64,000 nt of DNA from Serratia fonticola (GCF_001006005.1 NZ_CP011254.1:2356001-2420000), one strand, 5' to 3'. Numbered from the stretch's first letter, positions 34,352 to 43,714 are shown. A program made the numbers and translations. The notes: generated by a model from the sequence alone, not told the origin.

Positions 34352-34379
34352 AAACCAGTCTTCGGACTGGTTTTTTTTT
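34352..34379 (+). terminator. deaD: deaD terminator
   Basis: AAACCAGTC / GACTGGTTT with the stable TTCG loop and nine or more T. The strongest rho-independent terminator in the window. Confidence 0.9.
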
Positions 34380-34454
34380 GCCTGGCATCTCAGTTAATAC
34401 CGCTAAAGGGCGTATCATTCGCAAGGTTTATCTTACGGATGCACAGGAGCTGCC

Positions 34455-35669
34455 GTGAACTGGCAACAATTCAAATCTCAATACCTGGTGCGCTTTTGGG
34501 CGCCCCTACCGGCGGTGATTGCCGCCGGGATCCTCTCGACCTACTATTTCGGCATGACCGGCACCTTCTGGGCGGTTACCGGCGAATTTACCCGCTGGGG
34601 CGGCCATATCTTGCAGTGGTTGGGTTTCCACCCCGAGCAGTGGGGCTATTTTAAGGTGATCGGCCTACAGGGCACACCACTCGACCGTATCGATGGGCGC
34701 ATGATTATCGGCATGTTTGCGGGGTGCATCGCCGCCGCGCTGTGGGCCAACAACATCAAATTACGTATGCCGCAGCACCGCATCCGCATTGCACAGGCGT
34801 TGCTGGGCGGCATTATTGCCGGTTTTGGCGCGCGTTTGGCGATGGGGTGTAACCTGGCGGCCTTCTTTACCGGTATTCCACAGTTCTCTTTACATGCCTG
34901 GTTTTTTGCCCTGGCAACGGCGGCTGGTTCTTACTTCGGTGCCAAATTTACCTTGCTGCCGATGTTCCGTATTCCGGTCAAGCTGCAAAGAGTGAAAGCG
35001 GCCTCACCGTTGACGCAAAAACCTGAGCAGGCACGCCGTCGTTTCCGTTTGGGTATGGTGGTTTTCTGCCTCACGGTGGCCTGGTCATTATGGACGCTGT
35101 TTGATGCGCCGAAACTTGGCATCGCCATGCTGTTTGGTATCGGTTTTGGTCTGCTGATTGAACGGGCACAGATCTGCTTTACCTCGGCGTTCCGCGATCT
35201 GTGGATCACTGGCCGTACGCATATGGCCAAGGCCATTATTATCGGCATGGCGGTCAGCGCCATCGGCATCTTCAGCTATGTGCAACTGGGCGTCTCGCCG
35301 AAGATCATGTGGGCCGGGCCCAACGCGGTACTAGGCGGCCTGCTGTTTGGCTTTGGTATTGTGCTGGCGGGCGGCTGCGAAACCGGCTGGATGTATCGTG
35401 CGGTGGAAGGCCAGGTCCATTACTGGTGGGTGGGATTGGGCAACATTATCGGCGCCACGCTGCTAGCCTACTACTGGGACGATCTGGCACCAGCCTTGGC
35501 GACCAATTACGACAAGATTAACCTGCTGGACACCTTCGGGCCGATCGGCGGTCTGCTGGTGACCTATCTGCTGCTGGCCATCGCCTTTGCCGCGATGCTG
35601 TGGTGGGAGAAACGCTTTTTCCGCGCCAAGCCAGATGCGCAGGTGGTGAACTTAAGGAGTGAAGTATGA
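34455..35669 (+). CDS. yedE: YeeE/YedE-family membrane transporter YedE
   Basis: A 404-residue inner-membrane protein with about ten helices in two YeeE/YedE repeats. Each repeat keeps a conserved cysteine: RLAMGCNLAAFFTG near residue 137 and LAGGCETGWMYRAVEGQ near 315. The family carries thiosulfate or related sulfur/selenium species; YedE with YedF has been linked to selenium metabolism. The start is GTG at 34455 behind AGGAGC. It overlaps yedF by ATGA. Confidence 0.88.
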   Translation: MNWQQFKSQYLVRFWAPLPAVIAAGILSTYYFGMTGTFWAVTGEFTRWGGHILQWLGFHPEQWGYFKVIGLQGTPLDRIDGRMIIGMFAGCIAAALWANNIKLRMPQHRIRIAQALLGGIIAGFGARLAMGCNLAAFFTGIPQFSLHAWFFALATAAGSYFGAKFTLLPMFRIPVKLQRVKAASPLTQKPEQARRRFRLGMVVFCLTVAWSLWTLFDAPKLGIAMLFGIGFGLLIERAQICFTSAFRDLWITGRTHMAKAIIIGMAVSAIGIFSYVQLGVSPKIMWAGPNAVLGGLLFGFGIVLAGGCETGWMYRAVEGQVHYWWVGLGNIIGATLLAYYWDDLAPALATNYDKINLLDTFGPIGGLLVTYLLLAIAFAAMLWWEKRFFRAKPDAQVVNLRSEV

Positions 35670-35905
35670 AACAGACAGAGATCGTGCCGGATTACCGGTT
35701 GGATATGGTGGGAGAGCCTTGTCCTTATCCGGCGGTGGCCACGTTAGAGGCTATGCCGCAGTTGAAGCCGGGCGAAATACTGGAAGTGATCAGCGATTGC
35801 CCGCAGTCGATCAATAATATCCCGCTCGATGCCCGTAACCATGGCTACAAGGTACTGGATATTCAGCAGGATGGGCCAACCATTCGCTACCTGATCCAAC
35901 GTTGA
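35666..35905 (+). CDS. yedF: TusA-family sulfur carrier-like protein YedF
   Basis: A 79-residue protein with the TusA fold. The active-site motif is C19-P-Y-P22 in GEPCPYPAVATLEAM, where the cysteine carries a persulfide or selenium in related proteins. It is translationally coupled to yedE, so it probably receives or delivers the chalcogen moved by that permease. It is followed by a terminator. Confidence 0.9.
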   Translation: MKQTEIVPDYRLDMVGEPCPYPAVATLEAMPQLKPGEILEVISDCPQSINNIPLDARNHGYKVLDIQQDGPTIRYLIQR

Positions 35906-35911
35906 TAGAAC

Positions 35912-35934
35912 AAGGGCACCATTACGGTGCCCTT
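35912..35934. terminator. Bidirectional terminator between yedF and yhbW
   Basis: Nine-base-pair stem AAGGGCACC / GGTGCCCTT with loop ATTAC. It lies between convergent genes. Confidence 0.75.
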
Positions 35935-35939
35935 ATCAT

Positions 35940-36953
35940 TTATTCCTTCACTAAATCGCCTTTCACCCCGGCAACAATCTCAAACGACCGTAAACGCGCC
36001 TGATGATCGAAAATCTGGCCGTTAACCATGATCTCATCCGCATCCGTCTCGCGCAGCAGGCTTTGCAGGCCATGGCGGATGGTGCTTTCGCTACCGACGA
36101 TCGACATACCTAGCGCCTGATCGACGCCATACTGCTCACCTGCGGTCCACAGCGCATGGATATTATCGACCGGCGGCGGCAGTGGGCCTGGTGAGCCACG
36201 GCGCAGGTTGATAAACTGCTGCTGCATAGAGGTGAACAGGAAGCGGGCGTTTTGGTCGCTGTCTGCGGCGACCACGTTGACACACACCATCGCGTGCGGC
36301 TGCTGGCACTGCTCAGACGGCTTAAAGTTCTCACGGTACACATTCAGTGCCTGGAACAGCATATCTGGCGCAAAGTGCGAGGCGAAGGCAAACGGCAGGC
36401 CGAGCTGTGCTGCCAATTGCGCACTGTAGAGGCTGGAACCCAACAGCCAGATTGGCACTTGTAACCCTTGGCCCGGTACGGCCTGCACTGCTTGCCCCGG
36501 TTGTACTTCGCCAAAGTAATGTTGCAGTTCCTGCACGTCACGCGGGAAGTTATCCACTTCGCCAGAGAGGTGGCGACGCAGCGCCATCATAGTGCGTTGG
36601 TCGGTACCCGGCGCACGGCCAAGCCCCAGATCTATACGCCCCGGATACAGTGACTCCAAGGTGCCGAACTGTTCGGCGATCACCAGCGGCGCATGGTTTG
36701 GCAGCATCACGCCACCTGAACCGAGGCGAATGCTCTGGGTGCCGGAGGCTAAATAACCCAGTAATACCGACGTCGCGGCACTGCCGATGCCGGTCATATT
36801 GTGGTGTTCCGCTAGCCAGTAGCGCTGATAGCCCCACTTTTCGGCATGTTGTGCCAAATCCAGCGAGCAGTGAAACGCATCGCGCGCCTTGGCTCCCTGA
36901 GGGATCGGGGATAAATCCAGTACCGAAAGCGGCACCCGTGTGTGTTCAGTCAT
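35940..36953 (-). CDS. yhbW: Luciferase-like flavin monooxygenase family protein YhbW
   Basis: A 337-residue TIM-barrel protein of the bacterial luciferase-like family. The patterns are YWLAEHHNM near residue 43, [23 protein letters not shown], and [13 protein letters not shown]. It aligns with E. coli YhbW end to end; the substrate is not known. The ATG at 36953 is preferred over 36965 because it matches the family N-terminus and has GGACGA before it. It is divergent from an exporter gene group, with a long palindrome in between. Confidence 0.9.
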   Translation of the reverse strand: MTEHTRVPLSVLDLSPIPQGAKARDAFHCSLDLAQHAEKWGYQRYWLAEHHNMTGIGSAATSVLLGYLASGTQSIRLGSGGVMLPNHAPLVIAEQFGTLESLYPGRIDLGLGRAPGTDQRTMMALRRHLSGEVDNFPRDVQELQHYFGEVQPGQAVQAVPGQGLQVPIWLLGSSLYSAQLAAQLGLPFAFASHFAPDMLFQALNVYRENFKPSEQCQQPHAMVCVNVVAADSDQNARFLFTSMQQQFINLRRGSPGPLPPPVDNIHALWTAGEQYGVDQALGMSIVGSESTIRHGLQSLLRETDADEIMVNGQIFDHQARLRSFEIVAGVKGDLVKE

Positions 36954-37022
36954 TTCATCGTCCATTGTGCTTATCAGGTTGATCGCTTAAAGGGCGATTG
37001 CAGGGATCTGCAACTAAAAAAG

Positions 37023-37054
37023 CGATTATGCTTTTTGTGTTAAAAGCATAATCG
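37023..37054. promoter_or_regulatory. 13+13-bp palindrome between yhbW and the exporter genes
   Basis: Perfect arms CGATTATGCTTTT / AAAAGCATAATCG around TGTGTT, with no T-run after it. Its position in a divergent AT-rich promoter region suggests a repressor or activator operator. No regulator gene is adjacent, so the binding protein is unknown. Confidence 0.5.
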
Positions 37055-37168
37055 AAAATACGGTTATAAAAGGGGATATATGTGCTCGCAATATCCTTAT
37101 GAGAATAATGGTTTTTTTACAGCTATGATGGTTTTTGTTTGCACGCTGATGTTCAAGGGGCTGAAGTA

Positions 37169-38140
37169 ATGAAAAAGAAGACGCTGTTTACCCTGCTGCT
37201 GATGGGGATAGCTATCGCCATGGCGGTGCTATTCCGCGCGCATAATCAGGATTTGTTGTTGCAGGGCGAAGTGGATGCCCCCGAAGTGATCGTCGCCTCC
37301 AAAGCCAAGGGCCGGGTGATAGAGCGCCTGGTAGAGCGTGGGGACGATGTGAAAACCGGGCAACTGCTGCTACGGCTGGAAAGCCCGGAGCTGATGGCCC
37401 AGCTACGTTCAGCGCAGGCTTCGCGGGATGAGGCTCAAGCGCAGTTGGACCAATCGCTGCATGGCACCCGTGAAGAGAGCATCCGTAACTTGCGCGCCAA
37501 CCTGGCACAGGCCGAGGCGCAATACCAGAATGCCCAACACGATTACGACCGTAACCTGAGCGTCGCCAGCAAAGGCTACGTATCCAAATCTGAATTGGAC
37601 AGCTCGCGCCGTGCGCGTGATACCGCCTATCAACAGGTGCAGGCCGCCAAAGCCAATTTGGACGAAGGCATTAATGGCGATCGCATCGAACTGCGGCAGA
37701 AATATGAAGCTGCCTTGAGGGCCTCCGAGCAAGACTTGCTAGAAATTCAGGCCCAGACCGACGACTTACTGGTTAAAGCTCCGGTTGATGGCGAAGTGGG
37801 GCCAATCCCGGCAGAAGTGGGTGAGCTGCTCAACGCCTCCAGCCCATTGATGACGCTGATCCGCGTACCTGACGCCTATTTCGTGTTTAACCTGCGGGAA
37901 GATATTCTGGCGCATGTCCGCAAGGGGGATAAGGTCCAACTGCGCGTCCCAGCGTTGAAAGACCAAACGATTGAGGCCGAAGTGCGCTATATCGCCCCTC
38001 TGGGTGATTACGCCACCAAGCGGGCCACGCGAGCCACCGGTGACTTTGATCTGAAAACCTTTGAAGTTCGTTTGTATCCGTCGCAGCCGATAGATGGCCT
38101 GCGCCCAGGGATGAGCACCTTATGGCAATGGAAAGAGTAA
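37169..38140 (+). CDS. HlyD-family membrane fusion (adaptor) protein
   Basis: A 323-residue periplasmic adaptor with an N-terminal membrane anchor (LFTLLLMGIAIAMAVLF). It has a lipoyl-type half motif (APEVIVASKAKGRVIERLVERGDDV), a long coiled coil (about 75-200) and a beta-barrel domain. It resembles the YhiI/YbhG adaptors that pair with ABC-2 exporters. The ATG at 37169 is used. It overlaps the first permease by 19 bases, so it is one operon with the next two genes. The cargo is unknown. Confidence 0.85.
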   Translation: MKKKTLFTLLLMGIAIAMAVLFRAHNQDLLLQGEVDAPEVIVASKAKGRVIERLVERGDDVKTGQLLLRLESPELMAQLRSAQASRDEAQAQLDQSLHGTREESIRNLRANLAQAEAQYQNAQHDYDRNLSVASKGYVSKSELDSSRRARDTAYQQVQAAKANLDEGINGDRIELRQKYEAALRASEQDLLEIQAQTDDLLVKAPVDGEVGPIPAEVGELLNASSPLMTLIRVPDAYFVFNLREDILAHVRKGDKVQLRVPALKDQTIEAEVRYIAPLGDYATKRATRATGDFDLKTFEVRLYPSQPIDGLRPGMSTLWQWKE

Positions 38141-39276
38141 GGGCAGGTTGGCGCTGCTTCAGCCACGCGTTCAGCAACGAGTGCCGCATCGCTTTTCGCC
38201 GGCCGGTGGTACACTGGCTGGGGTGGATCTTCCCATTGATCCTGTTTGGCCTGATCAGCAGTAACTTCTCGGAAGGGACCTTGCTCGATCTGCCGGTCTC
38301 GGTGGTGGATAACGATCACAGCCCGCTATCCAAAAACCTGATCCGTAAGCTGGATGCGGGTTCTCATGCCCATGTGCAAGCCTATGACGGCGGTCTTGAT
38401 GAGTCGTTGCGCCGTTTGCGTAGTGCGCAGGACTACGCTTTGCTGTCTATCCCGGCCGATTTTGAGGCGGACGCGCTGGCGGGCAATCAGCCGAGCGTGG
38501 TGCTGTATTACAACGCGCTGTTTTACGGTGCCGGGCTGTATTCCACCCAGGATTTCAGTGGCCTGATGACCGAGGCCAACGCCAATTACCGCTCGATCAT
38601 TGCCGGGGCCATGGGCAAGTCGCTGCCACCGCTGGCGGATGTCACCCTCAACTACGGCAGCCTGTTCAATGCCAGCGGCAGCTATATCTATTATCAGCAG
38701 TTTGCCGCCACCATTCATATGCTGCAGCTGTTTGTGGTGACCTGCATGATTTACGTGATGGCGCGCAGTAAGTCCTTGCTGAAAGCCAAGCCCTTTAGCC
38801 TGGCGCTGCTGGGGAAACTGGCTCCCTACACCCTGTGTTTCACTACCTTGCTGATGGTGGAGATTGCCGCGCTGGTGGGCATTTTTGACGCTCGCGTCAG
38901 CGGCAACCCGCTGTTTATGCTGATGATTGGTTTCTTCTATGTGATGGCAGCACAAAGCATCGGCCTGTTGCTGTATACCTTTACCGGCAGCGCTATTACT
39001 GCCTACACCCTGATTGGCATGTTGGTGAGTATTGCACTGACTTTCTCTGGCATGGCAGTGCCCGAGCTTTCCATGCCGCTACCGGCGCGCATCATCTCTA
39101 ATATCGAGCCTCTTACCCACGCGCTGTACGCCATGTTCGACGTCTTCCTGCGGCAGGTGCCCGCCAGCGCTATCCTCAGCGTGTGTGCGCTGTTGGTGGT
39201 CTACCCGTTGGTGACTGCACTGTTGGTGCGTAACCGGCTGCTGAAGCGGCTGGCAAAAGAGGAGACGGTAGGATGA
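38122..39276 (+). CDS. ABC-2 type export permease, first of pair
   Basis: A 384-residue inner-membrane protein of the YhhJ/YbhR type. There is one N-terminal helix (about 28-45), then a large periplasmic domain beginning LPVSVVDNDHSPLSKNL, then five or six helices from about residue 205 with the NIEPLTHALYAMF segment. The ATG at 38122 lies within the end of the adaptor gene; an ATG at 38128 is also possible. It overlaps the second permease by ATGA. No ATPase gene is found in the group. Confidence 0.85.
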   Translation: MAMERVRAGWRCFSHAFSNECRIAFRRPVVHWLGWIFPLILFGLISSNFSEGTLLDLPVSVVDNDHSPLSKNLIRKLDAGSHAHVQAYDGGLDESLRRLRSAQDYALLSIPADFEADALAGNQPSVVLYYNALFYGAGLYSTQDFSGLMTEANANYRSIIAGAMGKSLPPLADVTLNYGSLFNASGSYIYYQQFAATIHMLQLFVVTCMIYVMARSKSLLKAKPFSLALLGKLAPYTLCFTTLLMVEIAALVGIFDARVSGNPLFMLMIGFFYVMAAQSIGLLLYTFTGSAITAYTLIGMLVSIALTFSGMAVPELSMPLPARIISNIEPLTHALYAMFDVFLRQVPASAILSVCALLVVYPLVTALLVRNRLLKRLAKEETVG

Positions 39277-40412
39277 AAAGCTATTGGCTCACTTTCCGCA
39301 AAGTATTGACGAGCATGTTGGAACGGCCGATGTGGCTGATGCTGATCCTGTCGCTGTGCATCATGAGTATGGTTTATGCCAACCGCACGGTGTGGGATCT
39401 GCCGGTGGGAGTGATCGATCAGGATCACAGCACCGCCAGCCGCCTGCTTATCCGCCAGTTGGATGCCACCCCTAAGATCGCTATTCAAACCTACGACAAC
39501 CTGGATGAGGCAAAACGCGATCTGGGTTGGCGCAAACTGTTTGCGGTGATCATCATGCCGGTGGATCTGGAGAAGAAGATCCTCAACGGCAAAAACATCG
39601 AGATCCCGGTGTTCGGTGATGCCACCAACCGGCTGGCGAACGGCCAGATCCAACAGGACGTGGTGGCGGCCTATCAGCAGTTGCTGGGCCAGTACAACAC
39701 CTCGTTGCTAATGCGCAGTGGTTTCAGTGAACGGCAGGCTCAGGTGATCATGATGCCGATCCAGAGCCAAACGCTGGACGTATTCAACCCCGGCATCAGC
39801 TTTGCGGCGATTATCTTTCCGGGTTTGTTGGTGATGTTATTGCAGCACTCGCTGTTGATTGCCTGCGTGCGCGTCAGCATTGTGTTGAAAGGAACGCCGG
39901 GCGGCAAGCCGTCGCTTCCTGTTTATCTGGGGGGGCTGTCGGCCCTGCTGCCGATCTGGTTGTTCTTGTCGATTGTGTTATTTGTGCTGTGGCCCTGGGT
40001 CTTGGGCTATCGCCAGACTGCGACGATCCCGGAGATCTTGCTGCTGACCTTCCCGTTCCTGCTTGCGGTGCTTGGGCTAGGCAAGCTGGTGACCGAATGC
40101 TTGCGCAGCGTGGAGATGATTTACCTGACGCTGTCGTTTATCACCACCCCGGTGTTTTACCTTTCTGGCACCATCTGGCCGCTGCAAGCGATGCCGCAGT
40201 GGGTCAGGGCGATTTCTTCGATGATCCCCTCAACCTGGGCAACCAAAGCCATTGCCGGTGTGAATCAGATGGGGCTATCGCTGCGTGATGTCGGCGGGGA
40301 CGTTGCCATGCTGCTGCTATTGGGGGCGATTTATACGCTGATTGGTATTGGCGTTGGAGCACTACGCAACCGAGTAGGGCTGCGTAATCTATTCCGTAAA
40401 CGTCAGGTGTAA
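39273..40412 (+). CDS. ABC-2 type export permease, second of pair
   Basis: A 379-residue protein homologous to the preceding permease, with LPVGVIDQDHSTASRLLIRQLD at the same place, pointing to an old duplication. The topology is the same: one helix, a large periplasmic loop, then a C-terminal helix bundle with IPSTWATKAIAGVNQMG. Together with the first permease it would form the membrane part of a heterodimeric exporter. The operon ends here at a palindromic repeat. Confidence 0.85.
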   Translation: MKSYWLTFRKVLTSMLERPMWLMLILSLCIMSMVYANRTVWDLPVGVIDQDHSTASRLLIRQLDATPKIAIQTYDNLDEAKRDLGWRKLFAVIIMPVDLEKKILNGKNIEIPVFGDATNRLANGQIQQDVVAAYQQLLGQYNTSLLMRSGFSERQAQVIMMPIQSQTLDVFNPGISFAAIIFPGLLVMLLQHSLLIACVRVSIVLKGTPGGKPSLPVYLGGLSALLPIWLFLSIVLFVLWPWVLGYRQTATIPEILLLTFPFLLAVLGLGKLVTECLRSVEMIYLTLSFITTPVFYLSGTIWPLQAMPQWVRAISSMIPSTWATKAIAGVNQMGLSLRDVGGDVAMLLLLGAIYTLIGIGVGALRNRVGLRNLFRKRQV

Positions 40413-40447
40413 GGAAGACGTTATGGCTACTCCTAACCCGATTTTAC

Positions 40448-40471
40448 GTAGGGGCGCTGCATGCTGCGCCC
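40448..40471. repeat. GTAGGGGCGC palindromic repeat, copy 4
   Basis: GTAGGGGCGCTGCATG followed by CTGCGCCC; the arms GGGCGCTGCATG / CTGCGCCC pair. It lies between the second permease and the convergent ubiV gene. Confidence 0.8.
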
Positions 40472-40524
40472 GTCTTTGCTTTGTCAACAATCCGAATGAA
40501 ATGTAGTGTTCTGCGATAGGGGAT

Positions 40525-41403
40525 TTATTGCACCAACTCTAATCCGGCTACGCGCCGCCAGTAGCCGTTGCATTCGGCATGGTCGGTTAACGTCAGTGGC
40601 TGCTTTCCTTGCTCATTAGCCCGGAAGCCGTCGAGCATCGCCAGTGTTTCAACCCCCTGTGGCGATAGACGTACAATATCCACCAATCCCTGCATGCTGG
40701 TCAGTTCGTTGCCCAGGTTGTAGCAGTAACCGCTCATGGTCTGGATACCGTTGAGCACAAACACCTGTTGGTTCTCTTGAGAATTGACGATGCGCCCCTG
40801 CGGATATTTGATGCAGCAGGTTTCGCATTCATCCTTGCCCCGGTTTTCTGAGCGAGCAGTGAAACAGCGCGCCGAATAGGCCAGCGGTAAATGGCCGTAA
40901 CTCAACACTTCCACTTCAAACCCCTGGCGGAACCCCAATTCATCACATTGCTGCAGTAAATTGGCCAGCCAGTCGCGTGAAAGCTCCACTGGCATGCACC
41001 AGCGCATCATGCCCTGCTTGTGCAGCAGGCGCAGAGTGTAGGCGTTGTAGCAATTGAGGGCATGCCCGGCGACAAACGGCAAACCGCGATCGGCGGCCAT
41101 ATTCACCGTGCCAAGGTCGTTGGCTTCGATCAGGAATTCGCCGTTCTCCACATAACGCTTCAGCTCATTCAGCTCTGAAGGTGCCTGTAGCAAAGCCAGG
41201 GTAGAGATCACCACCTGCTTACCCGATTTGGCGATCTCCTGTGCCAGCGCCAGCCAGTCACCTACTTTCATCTCTCGCCGTTTGGTGCAGACGCTCTCGC
41301 CGAGATAGATGATATCGGCGCTGCTGCTGATTGCTTGCTGATAAAAGACTTCTATCTCGCTGTTTGGCCAGTAGTAGAGCACCGGGCCTAATGCATATTT
41401 CAT
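40525..41403 (-). CDS. ubiV: O2-independent ubiquinone biosynthesis protein UbiV
   Basis: U32-peptidase-family protein of 292 residues that, with UbiU and UbiT, supports anaerobic ring hydroxylation in ubiquinone synthesis. The cysteines expected to hold the [4Fe-4S] cluster, C39, C180, C193 and C197, are all present (ARC180F, DEC193ETCC197). The ATG at 41403 is used; it lies 8 bases after the ubiU stop, so ubiU-ubiV form an operon. Confidence 0.94.
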   Translation of the reverse strand: MKYALGPVLYYWPNSEIEVFYQQAISSSADIIYLGESVCTKRREMKVGDWLALAQEIAKSGKQVVISTLALLQAPSELNELKRYVENGEFLIEANDLGTVNMAADRGLPFVAGHALNCYNAYTLRLLHKQGMMRWCMPVELSRDWLANLLQQCDELGFRQGFEVEVLSYGHLPLAYSARCFTARSENRGKDECETCCIKYPQGRIVNSQENQQVFVLNGIQTMSGYCYNLGNELTSMQGLVDIVRLSPQGVETLAMLDGFRANEQGKQPLTLTDHAECNGYWRRVAGLELVQ

Positions 41404-41411
41404 GGTTTCTC

Positions 41412-42407
41412 CTACTGCCATTTGCGGTGGTACGCGCCAAGCGTGGTCTGGGTACCTTCGGACATTGCGCCGAGCGTTTCCATCCAGGCTGCGTCGGCTT
41501 GATAGCCAGCCGGGTTGGCCATACAGCGATCTATGGCCTGGCGCCAGACGCGCGCAACCTGGCTGACATAGGCAGGGCTGCGTTGGCGGCCTTCAATTTT
41601 CACCGAGGCAATATTGGCGGCCAGTAGCTCTGGCAGCAGCTCCAGCGTATTCAGGCTGGTGGGCTCTTCCAGCGGGTGATAGAGCACGTTATCCACCAGA
41701 TAGCGGCCTTTGCACAGCGTCGGGTAACCGGCGTTTTCACCGTCCTGATAGCGGTCGATCAGCACGTCATTCAGGCGCGATTCCATCCCTTGTGGCGTTT
41801 GTTGCCAGCGTACAAAGCGGGCAGGTGAGCAGGCGCCCACGGTATTAGGCGATTCCCCGGTCAGATAGGAGGATAGGTAACACCGCCCTTCGGCCATGAT
41901 GCACAGGCTGCCAAAGGCGAACACTTCCAACGGCACCGGGCTGGTGCGTGATAATTGCTTCACCTGGTGCATCGACAGCACGCGCGGCAGCACTACTCGC
42001 GCAACGTCGAAGTGGCGCTGATAAAAACGGATGGCTTCTTCGTTGGTCGCAGAGGCTTGCACCGAAACATGGCGCTCAACCTGCGGATAACGTTCCGCTG
42101 CGTACTCCAGCATTGCTAAATCTGCCAGGATCAACGCGTCGGCACCCAACTGGGCGGCCATATCCACGGCGCGCTGCCAGCGGGCGTAGCCATCGGGGTG
42201 AGCAAAGGTGTTGATGGCGATATGCAGCTTGCGGCCATGCCGGTGCACATAGTCAGCCGCTTCCTGCAGCTTCTTCTCGGTAAAGTTCAGCCCGGCAAAG
42301 TGGCGCGCATTGGTATCGTCTTTCAGGCCGATGTAAACGGCGTCTGCGCCATTATCTACCGCGGCTTTCAAGGCCGGCAGGTTGCCAGCGGGGCAAAGCA
42401 GCTCCAT
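41412..42407 (-). CDS. ubiU: O2-independent ubiquinone biosynthesis protein UbiU
   Basis: A 331-residue U32-family protein that forms a complex with UbiV. Cluster cysteines C169, C176, C193 and C232 coincide with those of E. coli UbiU (SLCIMAEGRCYLS, GACSPARF, LCKGRY). The ATG at 42407 gives the conserved MELLCPAGNLPALKAA start; the frame is open for another 27 non-conserved codons upstream. It is divergent from ubiT. Confidence 0.95.
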   Translation of the reverse strand: MELLCPAGNLPALKAAVDNGADAVYIGLKDDTNARHFAGLNFTEKKLQEAADYVHRHGRKLHIAINTFAHPDGYARWQRAVDMAAQLGADALILADLAMLEYAAERYPQVERHVSVQASATNEEAIRFYQRHFDVARVVLPRVLSMHQVKQLSRTSPVPLEVFAFGSLCIMAEGRCYLSSYLTGESPNTVGACSPARFVRWQQTPQGMESRLNDVLIDRYQDGENAGYPTLCKGRYLVDNVLYHPLEEPTSLNTLELLPELLAANIASVKIEGRQRSPAYVSQVARVWRQAIDRCMANPAGYQADAAWMETLGAMSEGTQTTLGAYHRKWQ

Positions 42408-42695
42408 AGATCTATCCTGATTCCAGCCGTACACCTGGCCAGGTATACGCTGTGATAAACGTTGCCGGGCCATCGATTCGCCTGGCAATGATGTAAATGG
42501 GGAGACAATTTTAGTGAACCCGAGGTTAACAAGCTTTGATTTGAGGCAGCTTCTGGCGTATTGATATTCAAGCGGTAACTTGAAATTTGTAGGGCAAGTT
42601 GAGCGTTAATTGCACCATTTGTTGATATAGACCGGTTACGCGTAGCCGCAATGTGGCAAAATAACCTCAGACTGAGTAGAAAGGAGTGAATAACA
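42408..42695. promoter_or_regulatory. Divergent ubiU-ubiT promoter region
   Basis: A 288-bp gap. Anaerobic control by FNR would fit the genes, and TTGAT half-sites occur (for example TTGATATTCAA), but I see no proper 14-bp TTGAT-N4-ATCAA box. AAGGAG before 42696 is the ubiT ribosome binding site. Confidence 0.4.
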
Positions 42696-43217
42696 GTGTT
42701 GGAAAAACTACGAGCACGCATTGTGCGTCAAGGGCCGTCGCTGTTGCGCGTACCGTTAAAATTCACGCCGTTTGCTCTGCAGCGTCAGGTTTTGCAACAG
42801 GTGCTGAGCTGGCAGTTCCGTCAGGCGCTGGCTGAGGGGGATCTGGAGTTTCTCGAATCGCGCTGGCTGAAGATTGAAGTGCGCGATCTGGCACTGCAAT
42901 GGTTTATGACGGTAGAAAACGATAGGCTGGTGGTGAGCCAACAGGCTGAGGCGGACGTCAGCTTCAGCGGCGAAGCCAACGATCTGATCTTGATTGCGGC
43001 ACGTAAGCAAGATCCCGATACGCTGTTTTTCCAGCGTCGGTTGCAGATTGAAGGAGATACCGAATTGGGCCTGTATGTAAAAAATCTGATGGACGCTATC
43101 GATCTGGATGCGATGCCTACGCCGTTACGCGTTGGCCTGCTGAGATTGGCGGACTTTGTGGAAGCAGGTTTGCAGGAGGGCACGGCGCAAACTTCCCGTG
43201 TGCCGCAGCCATGCTGA
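42696..43217 (+). CDS. ubiT: Anaerobic ubiquinone accessory protein UbiT (SCP2 domain)
   Basis: A 173-residue protein with a sterol carrier protein 2 lipid-binding domain (about 40-140), proposed to hold ubiquinone intermediates during anaerobic synthesis. It aligns with E. coli UbiT throughout (QVLSWQFRQAL, ARKQDPDTLFFQRRL, GDTELGLYVKNLMDAI). The start is GTG at 42696 with AAGGAG upstream. It overlaps yhbS by seven bases. Confidence 0.93.
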   Translation: MLEKLRARIVRQGPSLLRVPLKFTPFALQRQVLQQVLSWQFRQALAEGDLEFLESRWLKIEVRDLALQWFMTVENDRLVVSQQAEADVSFSGEANDLILIAARKQDPDTLFFQRRLQIEGDTELGLYVKNLMDAIDLDAMPTPLRVGLLRLADFVEAGLQEGTAQTSRVPQPC

Positions 43218-43714
43218 TCCGCGTTGAAATTCCGGTGGATGCCGCAGGTATTGATGCGCTGCTGCGTAACGCCTTTGGCCGTGATGACGAAGCCGAACTG
43301 GTGCAACAACTGCGTGAAGACGGGTTGTTGACGCTGGGCATCGTTGCTACCGACGAAGAGGGTGGCGTGGTCGGTTATGCTGCATTCAGCCCGGTTGACG
43401 TTGCGGGCGAGGATCGCCAATGGGTTGGTCTCGCGCCGTTGGCAGTAGAGGAAAGCCTGCGTCGCCAAGGGCTGGCCGAAAAGCTGGTTTACGAAGGGCT
43501 GGATGCGCTGAATGAGTTTGGCTATGCTGCCGTGGTGGTGCTGGGCGAACCGGCTTACTACGGGCGTTTCGGCTTTAAAACGGCTGCCCAGTTCGATCTG
43601 CATTGCCGCTGGCCAGGAACGGAAGCCGCATTCCAGGTTTATCCGTTGGCGGAAGATGCACTGAGCGGTGTGAATGGGCTGGTGGAGTATTCGGCGCCCT
43701 TTAGTCGCTTTTAA
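43211..43714 (+). CDS. yhbS: GNAT-family N-acetyltransferase YhbS
   Basis: A 167-residue GNAT protein. The acetyl-CoA loop is seen in [26 protein letters not shown] sequence ([19 protein letters not shown]), followed by [16 protein letters not shown]. It corresponds to E. coli YhbS, downstream of ubiT. The substrate is not known. It overlaps ubiT at its start and yhbQ at its end. Confidence 0.9.
   Translation: MLIRVEIPVDAAGIDALLRNAFGRDDEAELVQQLREDGLLTLGIVATDEEGGVVGYAAFSPVDVAGEDRQWVGLAPLAVEESLRRQGLAEKLVYEGLDALNEFGYAAVVVLGEPAYYGRFGFKTAAQFDLHCRWPGTEAAFQVYPLAEDALSGVNGLVEYSAPFSRF

Noticed and set aside
36966..37168. Rho-independent terminator at the 37023-37054 hairpin
   Set aside because: No T-run on either strand and no gene ends there; both flanking genes start from this region.
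42540..42600. FNR box between ubiU and ubiT
   Set aside because: TTGAT half-sites occur but none forms TTGAT-N4-ATCAA.
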